This document shows, piece after piece, positions 6,776-13,900 of a DNA stretch of 19,146 nucleotides. Source of the DNA: Lachnospiraceae bacterium UBA7199 (GTDB lineage Bacteria; Bacillota; Clostridia; Lachnospirales; Lachnospiraceae); the NCBI GenBank assembly GCA_002490775.1, contig DKUR01000041.1, positions 1-19,146 of the forward strand, read 5' to 3'. Each line of letters opens with the position of its first letter. The first letter of the stretch is position 1. The position numbers were made by a program, and so were the translations under genes. The notes beneath the pieces are model-generated. The model made no database searches. It was given only the letters and a program-made list of their open reading frames with translations, and was not told the origin of the DNA.

Positions 6776-8095
6776 ATGAAAACATATATGCAGATTACAA
6801 ATGTTCATGGAAGAGAAATTCTTGATTCACGAGGGAACCCGACAGTAGAAGCAGAGATCACTCTTACAGATACCATAACTGGGAAGCGGTATGCGGGAAA
6901 AGCTTCTGTGCCCTCAGGAGCCAGTACGGGACGCTTCGAAGCTGTGGAACTTCGGGATGCGGAAACCAGATATTTTGGGCTGGGAGTGAGAAAAGCAGTA
7001 GGAAATATCAATACCAAGATCAAGGAGGCCATTGCAGGTAAAAACGGATTAAACCAAATTGAAATTGACAGGATTTTAATAGAGACAGATGGCACAGACA
7101 ATAAAGGAAATCTGGGTGCAAATGCAACGCTGGCGGTTTCTATGGCAGTTGCAAGAGCAGCAGCAAAAGCACTTAATATTCCTCTTTACCAGTATCTTGG
7201 CGGCGCCTATACAAGATTGATGCCGGTGCCCATGATGAATATTTTAAACGGTGGAAAACATGCAGCAAATACTGTGGATTTTCAGGAGTTTATGATCATG
7301 CCGGTACAGGCGGAAAGCTTTGCAGACGGCCTTAGAATCTGTGCAGAGATTTATCACTTCCTGAAAAAGATTCTGGAAGAAAAAGGTTTGACTACGAGTG
7401 TAGGGGATGAAGGCGGCTTTGCCCCGAATCTTCCAGATGCAGAAGCAGTGCTTGATTTAATCGTAGCAGCAATAGAAAAAAGTAATTATTTTCCAGGCCA
7501 GGATATTAAAATTGCTCTTGACGTGGCTTCCAGTGAATTATACAATGAAAAAACAGGCATGTACCATTTCCCTGGTGAAAGTGCTTTAAAGGGAAATGAT
7601 GTTGTGCGTGATACGTCTGAGATGATTGCTTATTATGAGGAGTTGATTTCCAGATATCCGATTATTTCCATTGAAGATGGACTGGCAGAAGATGACTGGG
7701 ATGGATGGAAGCAGCTAACTCAGAGGCTGGGGGATAAGATTCAGCTTGTGGGAGATGATCTCTTTGTTACAAATACAAAGAGACTGGATGCGGGAATCAA
7801 GCTTCATGTGGCAAATGCAATTCTAGTAAAGGTCAACCAGATCGGTACGGTTTCAGAGGCTATGGAAGCGATTGAAATGGCACAGAAAAACGGGTATAAA
7901 GCGGTGGTTTCCCATCGTTCAGGTGAGACAGAGGATACTTTTATTGCAGATCTTGCTGTTGCGGTGAATGCCGGACAGATCAAGACAGGTGCGCCCTGTA
8001 GAAGTGACCGTGTTTCAAAATATAATCAGCTTCTTCGCATTGAAGAGGAACTTGGAACAGTTGCAGCATACAAGGAGCCTTTTAATAAAATATAA
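6776..8095 (+). CDS. eno: Enolase (phosphopyruvate hydratase)
   Basis: Enolase converts 2-phosphoglycerate to phosphoenolpyruvate in glycolysis and acts in the cytoplasm. The 439-residue length fits the bacterial family (about 430). All key segments are present: REILDSRGNPTVE near the N-terminus, the mobile loop SGASTG (47-52), H162 in NGGKHAAN, E171 in FQEFMIMP, the catalytic acid E212 in VGDEGGFAPN, metal ligands D249, E300 (SIEDGLAEDDW) and D327 (VGDDLFVTN), the catalytic base K352 (LVKVNQIGT), SHRSGETED and K403 (IKTGAPCRSDR). ATG 6776 is chosen because GGAGG (6763-6767) precedes it by eight bases. The TTG at 6761 lies before the ribosome site. ATG 6788 is an alternative. It has its own promoter, and I see no terminator in the 90 bases before the lysozyme gene. 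Confidence 0.98.
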   Translation: MKTYMQITNVHGREILDSRGNPTVEAEITLTDTITGKRYAGKASVPSGASTGRFEAVELRDAETRYFGLGVRKAVGNINTKIKEAIAGKNGLNQIEIDRILIETDGTDNKGNLGANATLAVSMAVARAAAKALNIPLYQYLGGAYTRLMPVPMMNILNGGKHAANTVDFQEFMIMPVQAESFADGLRICAEIYHFLKKILEEKGLTTSVGDEGGFAPNLPDAEAVLDLIVAAIEKSNYFPGQDIKIALDVASSELYNEKTGMYHFPGESALKGNDVVRDTSEMIAYYEELISRYPIISIEDGLAEDDWDGWKQLTQRLGDKIQLVGDDLFVTNTKRLDAGIKLHVANAILVKVNQIGTVSEAMEAIEMAQKNGYKAVVSHRSGETEDTFIADLAVAVNAGQIKTGAPCRSDRVSKYNQLLRIEEELGTVAAYKEPFNKI

Positions 8096-8185
8096 AATAT
8101 TCTCCGAAAAATAGAAAATTAACGACGTAAATACTCACAGGATAAATGCTTAAAATACAAAAAAGAAGAGAGGATAAAGCTACAA

Positions 8186-9784
8186 ATGACAGGAAAATGC
8201 AAAAGGATTTTAAAAAAAGTCTGCGCCACAGTACTTGCAGTTGCAATGCTTGGAATGCTGCCCGCAGGAGAAGTAAAGGCAGTAAATCAAAACGGATCAA
8301 TTGCAAGGGGGATTGATGTTTCGAAGCATAATGGGACAGTTAACTGGTCCCAGGTGGCAGCATCAGGAATTCAATTTGCGTTTATTAAGGCAGGCAGTAC
8401 GAACAGCGGGATTGATCCTCAGTTTGCCGCTAACATTACAGGTGCCCAGGCAGCCGGATTAAAAACAGGCGTTTATCTTTATTCTTATGCAGTTACCCCG
8501 GAACAGGCAGCAAATGAGGCAAATCTTCTTCTTCAGTGGATTGCACCTTATACAGTAAATTATCCTGTTGTATTTGATATTGAAGATAAGTGCCATAAAA
8601 ATCTTTCTAATCAGCAGTTGATAGATATTATAAATGCATTTTGCTCGGTGATTGATGCAGCGGGTTATTATCCGGTGGTTTATTCCAGCAGAAATATGTT
8701 TGCCCAGAAATTAAGTACGGTAGGCTGGGACAAATGGGTTGCGCAGTATAACAGCAGTTGTGAGTATGACAATAATGTATGCTTCTGGCAGTATTCCAGC
8801 AGCGGCAGCGTTAATGGTGTTGGTGGAAGAGTGGATGTAAATTACCAGTATAAAGATTACAGCAGCCTGATTATTCAGGAAGGCTTTATTGGGCATAATG
8901 GCAGCGTGCGCTTTTACAGTAACTGGAAAATGCAGAAGGGATGGGTGAATTATAACGATACCAGATATTATCTGGATGGTGCAGGAAACTTGGTAAGCGG
9001 CTGGTTTACTGATCCAAGCGGAACCTATTACCTGTCACCTGCCGATGGCAGTATTGCAAGGGGACAGGCACAGATAGACGGTGCAGATTATTATTTTACA
9101 GGAGATGGAGTGAAAACCTCCGGCTGGGTTGCTCTTGCTGATAAGAGATACTTTTATGAACCCTCCAACAATGGGGTGATGAAAAGAGGCTGGCATAGTG
9201 ATGAAAAGGGAAGCTTTTACTATTTTGATGCTGCAGACGGGCATATGCTGACAGGGGCACAGGCAATTGACGGTGCGGAATATTTATTTAATGCAGAAGG
9301 AATCCGGCAGCAGGGCTGGGCGAACCTTGAAAATGGAACCTTTTATTATGATCCTGCAACCGGAGCCAAGATCAGAGGCTTTATGGATGATGCCAAAGGA
9401 CGTCATTATCTTTCACCAGATGATGGGCATTTAGTGACGGGTGATGCAGTGATTGATAAAAAAAGTTATTTTTTCAGTCCGGAAGGCATTATGGTGACGG
9501 GTATGGTTGCAAAGGCAGATGGCAGCTATTATTATGATCCTGCAACAGGACAAATGATAAGTGGCTGGTTTGCTGCTGGTGATCAGACCTATTATGCTGA
9601 TCAGGCGGGGCACATTGTTACTGGTGCGTATACAATTGATAAGCAGATGTATTATTTTAATGAAACAGGAGCACTGGTAAGAAACCAGGAAGTTGAAGTA
9701 GAGGGTGTCCTTTATAACACTACAGAAGAAGGAATTATGGTGAAAGTGGAAGCAGCTATGGCAGATGCAGGAGCAGGTGCGTAA
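8186..9784 (+). CDS. Secreted GH25 muramidase (lysozyme) with C-terminal CW-type wall-binding repeats
   Basis: This 532-residue enzyme should cleave the N-acetylmuramic-acid to N-acetylglucosamine bond of peptidoglycan outside the cell. A signal peptide has a basic start (KCKRILKK), a hydrophobic core (VCATVLAVAMLGML) and likely cleavage after EVKA (residue 32). The GH25 domain spans about 38-228: D44 in GIDVSKHNG, the catalytic pair D131 and E133 in VVFDIED, YLYSYAVTPEQA, CFWQYSSSG and VDVNYQY. From about 238 on are roughly 12 repeats of 20-22 residues of the choline/cell-wall-binding type (x-YY-x-D-x-x-G-x-x-x-x-G-W). The start ATG 8186 has AGAGAGGA about 11 bases upstream. No convincing promoter lies after eno, so it may be read through from there. 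It could be a housekeeping autolysin for wall turnover or a weapon against other cells. No phage genes surround it. Confidence 0.92.
   Translation: MTGKCKRILKKVCATVLAVAMLGMLPAGEVKAVNQNGSIARGIDVSKHNGTVNWSQVAASGIQFAFIKAGSTNSGIDPQFAANITGAQAAGLKTGVYLYSYAVTPEQAANEANLLLQWIAPYTVNYPVVFDIEDKCHKNLSNQQLIDIINAFCSVIDAAGYYPVVYSSRNMFAQKLSTVGWDKWVAQYNSSCEYDNNVCFWQYSSSGSVNGVGGRVDVNYQYKDYSSLIIQEGFIGHNGSVRFYSNWKMQKGWVNYNDTRYYLDGAGNLVSGWFTDPSGTYYLSPADGSIARGQAQIDGADYYFTGDGVKTSGWVALADKRYFYEPSNNGVMKRGWHSDEKGSFYYFDAADGHMLTGAQAIDGAEYLFNAEGIRQQGWANLENGTFYYDPATGAKIRGFMDDAKGRHYLSPDDGHLVTGDAVIDKKSYFFSPEGIMVTGMVAKADGSYYYDPATGQMISGWFAAGDQTYYADQAGHIVTGAYTIDKQMYYFNETGALVRNQEVEVEGVLYNTTEEGIMVKVEAAMADAGAGA
8897..9743 (+). repeat. 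Tandem CW-type repeats organised as a three-unit higher-order repeat
   Basis: The units fall into three alternating types. Type A (20 residues) carries a central ID followed by Y-x-F (QAQIDGADYYF, AQAIDGAEYLF, DAVIDKKSYFF, AYTIDKQMYYF). Type B (about 21) ends with YYDPATG in two copies. Type C (about 21) contains YLSPxDG or similar and ends with TG. The order is B-C-A-B-C-A-B-C-A-B-C-A, a period of about 61-64 residues. The DNA is also partly repeated: TATTATGATCCTGCAAC occurs at about 9344 and 9534, which suggests expansion by duplication. Confidence 0.8.
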
Positions 9785-9791
9785 AAATGTC

Positions 9792-9820
9792 TTGAAATCT
9801 GCCGGCTTATGTGTTATAGT
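9792..9820 (+). promoter_or_regulatory. Promoter of the secG cluster
   Basis: TTGAAA (9792-9797), a 17-base spacer and TATAGT (9815-9820) form a near-consensus sigma-A promoter beginning eight bases after the lysozyme stop codon. Transcription should start near 9827, about 24 bases before secG. Confidence 0.8.
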
Positions 9821-9850
9821 AGTTTTTGCTTGGCACTAGGAGGTATAAGT

Positions 9851-10090
9851 ATGGAAGCGTTAAGAATAGTAATTCAGGTGATTTTTATTATATTATGCAT
9901 TGCACTTACAGTGCTGGTATTGATGCAGGAAGGAAAGTCAGCAGGTTTAGGAGCAATAAGCGGCGCCGCGGAAACATACTGGGGTAAAAACAAGGGGCGT
10001 TCTATGGAAGGAAAGCTTGTGAAGTTTACCAAGTATCTTGCGATTGGCTTTATGCTGTTAACTGTTATTTTAAATCTTAATGTATTTTAG
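9851..10090 (+). CDS. secG: SecG, protein translocase subunit
   Basis: SecG is the small accessory subunit of the SecYEG channel and assists SecA-driven export through the plasma membrane. This 79-residue protein has the expected form: a first membrane helix (about 5-24), the conserved loop VLMQEGKSAGLGAISGAAETYWG (22-44) and a second helix (about 60-78). The ATG at 9851 has AGGAGG (9838-9843) seven bases upstream. An upstream in-frame codon at 9809 lies before the promoter's -10 box and is rejected. Its position directly upstream of rnr and smpB is a familiar gene order in Firmicutes. A hairpin follows, so expression of rnr may be partly separate. Confidence 0.95.
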   Translation: MEALRIVIQVIFIILCIALTVLVLMQEGKSAGLGAISGAAETYWGKNKGRSMEGKLVKFTKYLAIGFMLLTVILNLNVF

Positions 10091-10096
10091 GACTTT

Positions 10097-10128
10097 AGGC
10101 ATTCCTGTAAAGGGATGCCTTATTTATT
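10097..10128 (+). terminator. Hairpin after secG, possible weak or read-through terminator
   Basis: AGGCATTCC (10097-10105) pairs with GGGATGCCT (10112-10120) over nine positions with one G-T pair and a six-base loop, followed by TATTTATT. The T tract is interrupted, so termination may be partial and some transcripts may continue into rnr, which has no clear promoter of its own. Confidence 0.6.
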
Positions 10129-10143
10129 CACATAAATTTTAAG

Positions 10144-12294
10144 ATGGAGAAAAAATTGGAACAAAGTATACATGATAAAAGGAAAAAGTTAATATGCCAG
10201 TTGACAGAGGATGAATGTTATGTTCCTATGAAGGAGAAGGAACTAGCTCTTTTTATGCAGGTAAAGCCAGAGCAAAGGCAGGAACTTAAGGAAGTTTTAG
10301 ATGAACTTGTAAAGGAAGGAAAGCTGCAGGTAACGAAACGGGGAAAGTATCTAAGAGGGGATGGAAACGCAGAAAAGTTTACGGGTACCTTTATTCATAA
10401 TTCCCGGGGATTTGGGTTTGTGGAAATAGAGGGAAGAGGGCAGGATCTTTTTATACCGGAGGAGGAAATAAACGGAGCGTTTCATAAAGATATGGTACAG
10501 GTAGAACTGCTTAAGGAGAAGCGTGGAAAGCGTCAGGAGGCAAAGGTGACAGCCATTTTATCTCATGGCATTACCAGAATCGTAGGTACTTATGATCATG
10601 CTGGCAATTTTGGTTTTGTGATTCCTGATGATGAGAAAATTGGTACAGATATTTTCGTTCCCAAAGAGCGTTCTAAGGGAGCGGTTACAGGTCATAAGGT
10701 AGTAGTAGAACTTGTCAGCTATGGGGATGAAAGACATAAGCCTGAGGGAAAAGTAGTTGAAATCTTAGGTCATGCAAATGATCCAGGCGTGGATATTCTT
10801 TCTATTGTCAAAGGATTTGGACTGCCGGAGGAGTTTCCGGAAAGAGTGCTGAACCAGGCAGCGCGGGTGTCAAAGGATGTAAGTGAAAAGGATAGAGAGG
10901 GGCGAAAAGATCTGCGCAGCCTTTTAATGGTTACAATAGATGGAGAGGATGCAAAAGATCTGGATGATGCAGTAAGTTTGTATAAAGAGGGCGGCAACTA
11001 TCATCTGGGGGTACACATTGCAGATGTGACCAACTATGTACAGGAAAATTCTGCCCTTGATCATGAAGCATGGGAAAGGGGAACCAGTATTTATTTGGTT
11101 GATAGGGTGATTCCTATGTTACCCCATGCATTGTCTAATGGAATTTGTTCTTTAAACATGAAAGAAGACCGTTTGGCCTTAAGCTGTCTGATGACATTGG
11201 ATTCTAAGGGGGATGTGATTGATCATGAGATTGTAGAAACTGTGATCAATGTAGATAGAAGAATGTCTTATACAGAAGTAAATAAAATATTGGAAAAAGA
11301 TCAGGAGATGACAAGGCGTTACAAGGATTTTGTTCCTATGTTTCTACAGATGAAAGAACTTGCAGATATTGTAAGAGAAAAAAGGAAAAAGCGCGGTTCA
11401 ATAGACTTTGAATTTCCTGAAAGCAAAATAGTCCTTGATGAGAAAGGAATACCGCTTTCCATAGAGCCTTATGAAAGAAATGCAGCAACTAAGATCATTG
11501 AAGATTTTATGCTCCTTGCAAATGAAACAGTGGCACAGCATTTTTACTGGCTGGACGTTCCCTTTGTTTATCGTACTCATGATTACCCTGATCCAGAAAA
11601 AATATTGAAACTAGGAACATTTATTAACAATTTTGGTTATCACATCAAGGTGAAAAGCGGTGATAACGAGATTCATCCAAAAGAAATTCAAAAACTATTG
11701 GGAAAAATTGAAGGAAGCAGCCAGGAGGCACTGATCAGCAGACTGACCTTGCGGAGCATGAAAAAGGCCGGATATACCGTAGAATGTACTGGCCATTTTG
11801 GCCTGGCGTGTTCCTATTACTGCCACTTCACTTCGCCTATTAGAAGATATCCTGATTTGCAGATACACCGTATTATTAAGGAGCAGCTTCGCGGAAGATT
11901 AAATGAAAGCAGGATAGCGCATTATGAGGAAATCCTGCCACAGACAGCAAAACATTCTTCTGACATGGAGAGGAGAGCTGATGAGGCGGAGAGGGAAACT
12001 GACAAGCTGAAAAAGGTTCAGTATATGGAAAACAAGATTGGCCAGATTTATGAGGGAGTTGTTTCCGGCATTACAGCATGGGGAATTTATGTAGAGCTTG
12101 CCAATACAGTAGAGGGAATGATTCATGTGTCAAAACTTATGGGAGATTATTATTATTACAATGAAGAAACCTATGAAATGATTGGAAGAGATACTGGCAA
12201 CTGCTTTAAACTGGGGCAAAAGATAAGGATAATGGTAGATGGAGTGGATCATATGCAGAAAAGCATTGATTTTGTATTAGCGCCGGAACTTTGA
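10144..12294 (+). CDS. rnr: Ribonuclease R, 3'-5' exoribonuclease
   Basis: RNase R degrades structured RNA from the 3' end and clears defective mRNA during trans-translation. The 716 residues show, in order, an N-terminal winged helix (about 10-65), two cold-shock RNA-binding domains (about 78-140 and 145-210; GTFIHNSRGFGFV and GTYDHAGNFGFVI), the catalytic RNB domain (about 255-590) with IDGEDAKDLDDA holding D266, D272, D274 and D275, and HFTSPIRRYPDLQIHR, and a C-terminal S1 domain (about 636-712; GVVSGITAWGIYVEL). The protein stops right after S1 with none of the lysine-rich tail seen in many RNase R proteins. ATG 10144 lacks a ribosome site; the in-frame TTG at 10156 has GATGGAG at good spacing and may be the true start. 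It is followed by smpB with its ribosome site overlapping the rnr stop. Confidence 0.96.
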   Translation: MEKKLEQSIHDKRKKLICQLTEDECYVPMKEKELALFMQVKPEQRQELKEVLDELVKEGKLQVTKRGKYLRGDGNAEKFTGTFIHNSRGFGFVEIEGRGQDLFIPEEEINGAFHKDMVQVELLKEKRGKRQEAKVTAILSHGITRIVGTYDHAGNFGFVIPDDEKIGTDIFVPKERSKGAVTGHKVVVELVSYGDERHKPEGKVVEILGHANDPGVDILSIVKGFGLPEEFPERVLNQAARVSKDVSEKDREGRKDLRSLLMVTIDGEDAKDLDDAVSLYKEGGNYHLGVHIADVTNYVQENSALDHEAWERGTSIYLVDRVIPMLPHALSNGICSLNMKEDRLALSCLMTLDSKGDVIDHEIVETVINVDRRMSYTEVNKILEKDQEMTRRYKDFVPMFLQMKELADIVREKRKKRGSIDFEFPESKIVLDEKGIPLSIEPYERNAATKIIEDFMLLANETVAQHFYWLDVPFVYRTHDYPDPEKILKLGTFINNFGYHIKVKSGDNEIHPKEIQKLLGKIEGSSQEALISRLTLRSMKKAGYTVECTGHFGLACSYYCHFTSPIRRYPDLQIHRIIKEQLRGRLNESRIAHYEEILPQTAKHSSDMERRADEAERETDKLKKVQYMENKIGQIYEGVVSGITAWGIYVELANTVEGMIHVSKLMGDYYYYNEETYEMIGRDTGNCFKLGQKIRIMVDGVDHMQKSIDFVLAPEL

Positions 12295-12313
12295 AAGGAG
12301 CATGGTTATAAAG

Positions 12314-12781
12314 ATGGCGAAAGAAGATATGAAACTGGTGGCCAATAATAAAAAGGCATACCATGATTATTTTATTGAAGAAAAATATGAAGCCGGGCTG
12401 GTTCTGCATGGGACAGAGGTGAAATCTCTCCGTATGGGAAAATGCAGTATTAAAGAAGCGTTTATACGGATTGAAAATGGAGAAGTGTTTGTTTATGGTA
12501 TGCATATAAGTCCTTATGAAAAAGGAAATATATTCAATAAGGATCCGCTTCGGGTAAAAAAACTGCTGCTTCATAAACAGCAGATACGAAAGCTGATTGG
12601 CAACAGTTCTGAGAAAGGTTACACAATTGTTCCGCTGCAGGTTTACTTTAAAGAAGGCAGGGCCAAAATTGAAATCGGACTTGCAAAGGGGAAAAAGCTT
12701 TATGACAAGCGGCAGGATATTGCGAAAAAAGACCAGAAAAGAGAGGCAGAAAAAGAACTGAAAGCAAAGTTGCATTTTTGA
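12314..12781 (+). CDS. smpB: SmpB, tmRNA-binding protein
   Basis: SmpB binds the tRNA-like domain of tmRNA and escorts it to stalled ribosomes. This 155-residue protein has the family's usual length and landmarks: NNKKAYHDYFIEEKYEAGLVLHGTEVKSLR (11-40), GKCSIKEAF, the HISPYEKGN loop, PLRVKKLLLHKQQI (78-91) and the C-terminal basic tail KGKKLYDKRQDIAKKDQKRE, which enters the ribosomal A site and mRNA channel. The start is ambiguous: AAAGGAG (12294-12300) is one base from ATG 12302 and 13 from ATG 12314. I prefer 12314 because MAKED is a common SmpB N-terminus. The ribosome site overlaps the rnr stop codon, so the two are probably coupled. The ssrA promoter -35 box lies in its last codons. Confidence 0.96.
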   Translation: MAKEDMKLVANNKKAYHDYFIEEKYEAGLVLHGTEVKSLRMGKCSIKEAFIRIENGEVFVYGMHISPYEKGNIFNKDPLRVKKLLLHKQQIRKLIGNSSEKGYTIVPLQVYFKEGRAKIEIGLAKGKKLYDKRQDIAKKDQKREAEKELKAKLHF

Positions 12782-12798
12782 GTTTAATCTATTATAAT
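12770..12798 (+). promoter_or_regulatory. Promoter of ssrA
   Basis: TTGCAT (12770-12775), a 17-base spacer and a perfect TATAAT (12793-12798) form a strong promoter. The -35 box lies within the last codons of smpB. The start near 12805 leaves about nine bases to be removed from the tmRNA 5' end, presumably by RNase P. Confidence 0.85.
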
Positions 12799-12813
12799 TA
12801 ATTTAATAAATAA

Positions 12814-13160
12814 GGGATAGTAAAGGTTTCGACAGGGGCTTTGCAGCTGGAGAAGCTATCCGCAGGCGATGCGTCAAATCGCAAAAATAAATATAAACGC
12901 TGAAGATAATTTAGCATACGCTGCCTAAGGGCAGTTGTCTGACCTAGTGCACCTACACATTAGGACTCAGGCATCGACTATGTAGGAAACGACACAGGCT
13001 AAGCTTTGCACCTGTGGGCGTATGATGAAGCTACTGAATAAATCGGGGTGTCGGTTTCCTGGTTTAGGAGGGAATGAGGGCTTGCCCACAATAATCGGCT
13101 ATGATAGTAGAAGGACAGGGAATGGGTCTTTGGACGCGGGTTCGACTCCCGCCTATTCCA
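12814..13160 (+). ncRNA. ssrA: Transfer-messenger RNA (tmRNA)
   Basis: tmRNA rescues stalled ribosomes by acting first as alanyl-tRNA and then as template for a degradation tag. The acceptor stem pairs GGGATAG (12814-12820) with CTATTCC (13153-13159), with one G-T pair. Near the 5' end is the conserved GGTTTCGACAGGGG, and the T arm is GCGGG-TTCGACT-CCCGC (13136-13152). The discriminator A is 13160 and is followed by TAA, so the CCA end is not encoded and must be added enzymatically. The tag frame starts with GCA at 12881 and ends at TAA 12926. The pseudoknot-rich segment lies between about 12930 and 13110. The mature length without CCA is about 347 bases. It sits directly after smpB with its own promoter and a strong terminator. 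Confidence 0.96.
12881..12928 (+). other. tmRNA tag-peptide reading frame
   Basis: The resume codon GCA (12881) is preceded by AAATC, similar to the usual context. The frame encodes AKINI NAEDN LAYAA and then TAA (12926-12928). With the alanine carried by the tmRNA, the added tag is 16 residues long. The C-terminal LAYAA replaces the more common LALAA and still presents an Ala-Ala end to ClpXP-type proteases. Confidence 0.88.
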
Positions 13161-13161
13161 T

Positions 13162-13216
13162 AAAGAAAAGTTCTTAAAAGGCTCGATTTGATTCGGCTTT
13201 TTGGGAACTTTTCTTT
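13162..13216 (+). terminator. Long hairpin terminator after ssrA
   Basis: AAAGAAAAGTTC (13162-13173) pairs perfectly over 12 positions with GAACTTTTCTTT (13205-13216). The inner part extends the stem imperfectly (AAAAGGCTCGA against TCGGCTTTTT with two bulges). T-rich sequence in the right arm and TTCTTTTTCTT just after complete a rho-independent signal. It begins two bases after the mature tmRNA end. Confidence 0.85.
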
Positions 13217-13257
13217 GAATTCTTTTTCTTAAAAATAAATAGGAAAGGATGAGATAA

Positions 13258-13812
13258 ATGGAGGAAAAAACAGATTTGTATGTAGACGGATATCGTTTTG
13301 TCTCTATAGAGGATGCCAAGCAGGCACAGAAGGAACAAAAAGAAGCTTCCTATTTTGAATCAAAGTTAAGAGGAAAAGAAGTACAGAATATTCTAGCAGC
13401 CTATGATAATATTTTAGACGAAAAAGTGTTTAAAACACCGGTTGGTTGGGAATATTTAAAGCGCTTGCAGGATAAAATACGGGAAATGGGAATGGAAGAG
13501 GACTATATAAGGCCTATTCCCATGTATACCTCATATGTGCATAATGAAAGTGAGCAAATTACTGTAAGACAGAGGGTACAGACGGTTCAAAAAAGGGAGG
13601 ATGACAGTAGAAAACTGAAGTTATCTATTTTTTTTAATATTTTGCTTGTAATTATGGTGGCAGCGATGTTTATGATTGCGGTCAGCAGTGAGAATCCCAA
13701 TGTTTTAAATTATGAAACAACAATTTTAAATAAATATGCATCTTGGGAGCAGGAATTGACAGAAAGAGAAAACAAGGTTAGAGAAAAAGAAGCAGAGCTT
13801 TTCACAGATTAG
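13258..13812 (+). CDS. Single-pass membrane protein with C-terminal coiled coil, function unknown
   Basis: I do not recognise a named family. The 184-residue protein begins with a charged, probably cytoplasmic region of about 118 residues (YVDGYRFVSIEDAKQAQKEQ, then helical segments such as PVGWEYLKRLQDKIREMGM). It has one hydrophobic helix at about 122-143 flanked inside by RKLK, and ends with a roughly 40-residue stretch (WEQELTERENKVREKEAEL) of coiled-coil character outside the membrane. The ATG at 13258 has AGGAAAGGA (13241-13249) eight bases upstream, a strong ribosome site, which supports it as real. It lies between the ssrA terminator and a two-component system, 88 bases before the regulator. 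No promoter stands out upstream. A role in envelope organisation or as an accessory to the adjacent sensor kinase is possible but unsupported. Confidence 0.8.
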   Translation: MEEKTDLYVDGYRFVSIEDAKQAQKEQKEASYFESKLRGKEVQNILAAYDNILDEKVFKTPVGWEYLKRLQDKIREMGMEEDYIRPIPMYTSYVHNESEQITVRQRVQTVQKREDDSRKLKLSIFFNILLVIMVAAMFMIAVSSENPNVLNYETTILNKYASWEQELTERENKVREKEAELFTD

Positions 13813-13839
13813 ACATATTTCCAGAGTATACTGTATGAT
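13810..13839 (+). promoter_or_regulatory. Possible promoter of the two-component operon
   Basis: TAGACA (13810-13815), an 18-base spacer and TATGAT (13834-13839) lie at the end of the preceding gene. Just downstream, GATATCT and AGGTATC (13837-13843 and 13845-13851) form a near-palindrome matching at six of seven positions, which could be a regulator site. A TTGACT at 13852 has no matching -10 box. Confidence 0.4.
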
Positions 13840-13900
13840 ATCTTAGGTATCTTGACTTTTTTATTAACATAAGGGGTATGTGGAAAGGCATGGATTTGAA

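Noticed and set aside
8119..8156. Possible promoter for the lysozyme gene (TTAACG with ATAAAT, or TAAAAT at 8151)
   Set aside because: The boxes are poor matches, and the better -10 candidate has no -35 at proper spacing.
8897..9743. Repeats considered as CRISPR or a mobile element
   Set aside because: They are in-frame protein repeats of the lysozyme's wall-binding region, with no spacers, inverted ends or transposase.
12206..12775. A 189-residue minus-strand open frame
   Set aside because: It is the antisense shadow of smpB and the end of rnr, with no ribosome site and a composition typical of a reversed coding frame.
12999..13319. A 106-residue minus-strand reading frame containing the phrase NRRESNPRPKTHSL
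   Set aside because: It runs antisense through the tmRNA 3' half and its terminator. This is a known type of spurious protein from tmRNA genes; it has no ribosome site and the RNA explains the open frame.
13852..13882. TTGACT with TATGTG as a regulator promoter
   Set aside because: The spacer would be 19 bases and the -10 box is poor.
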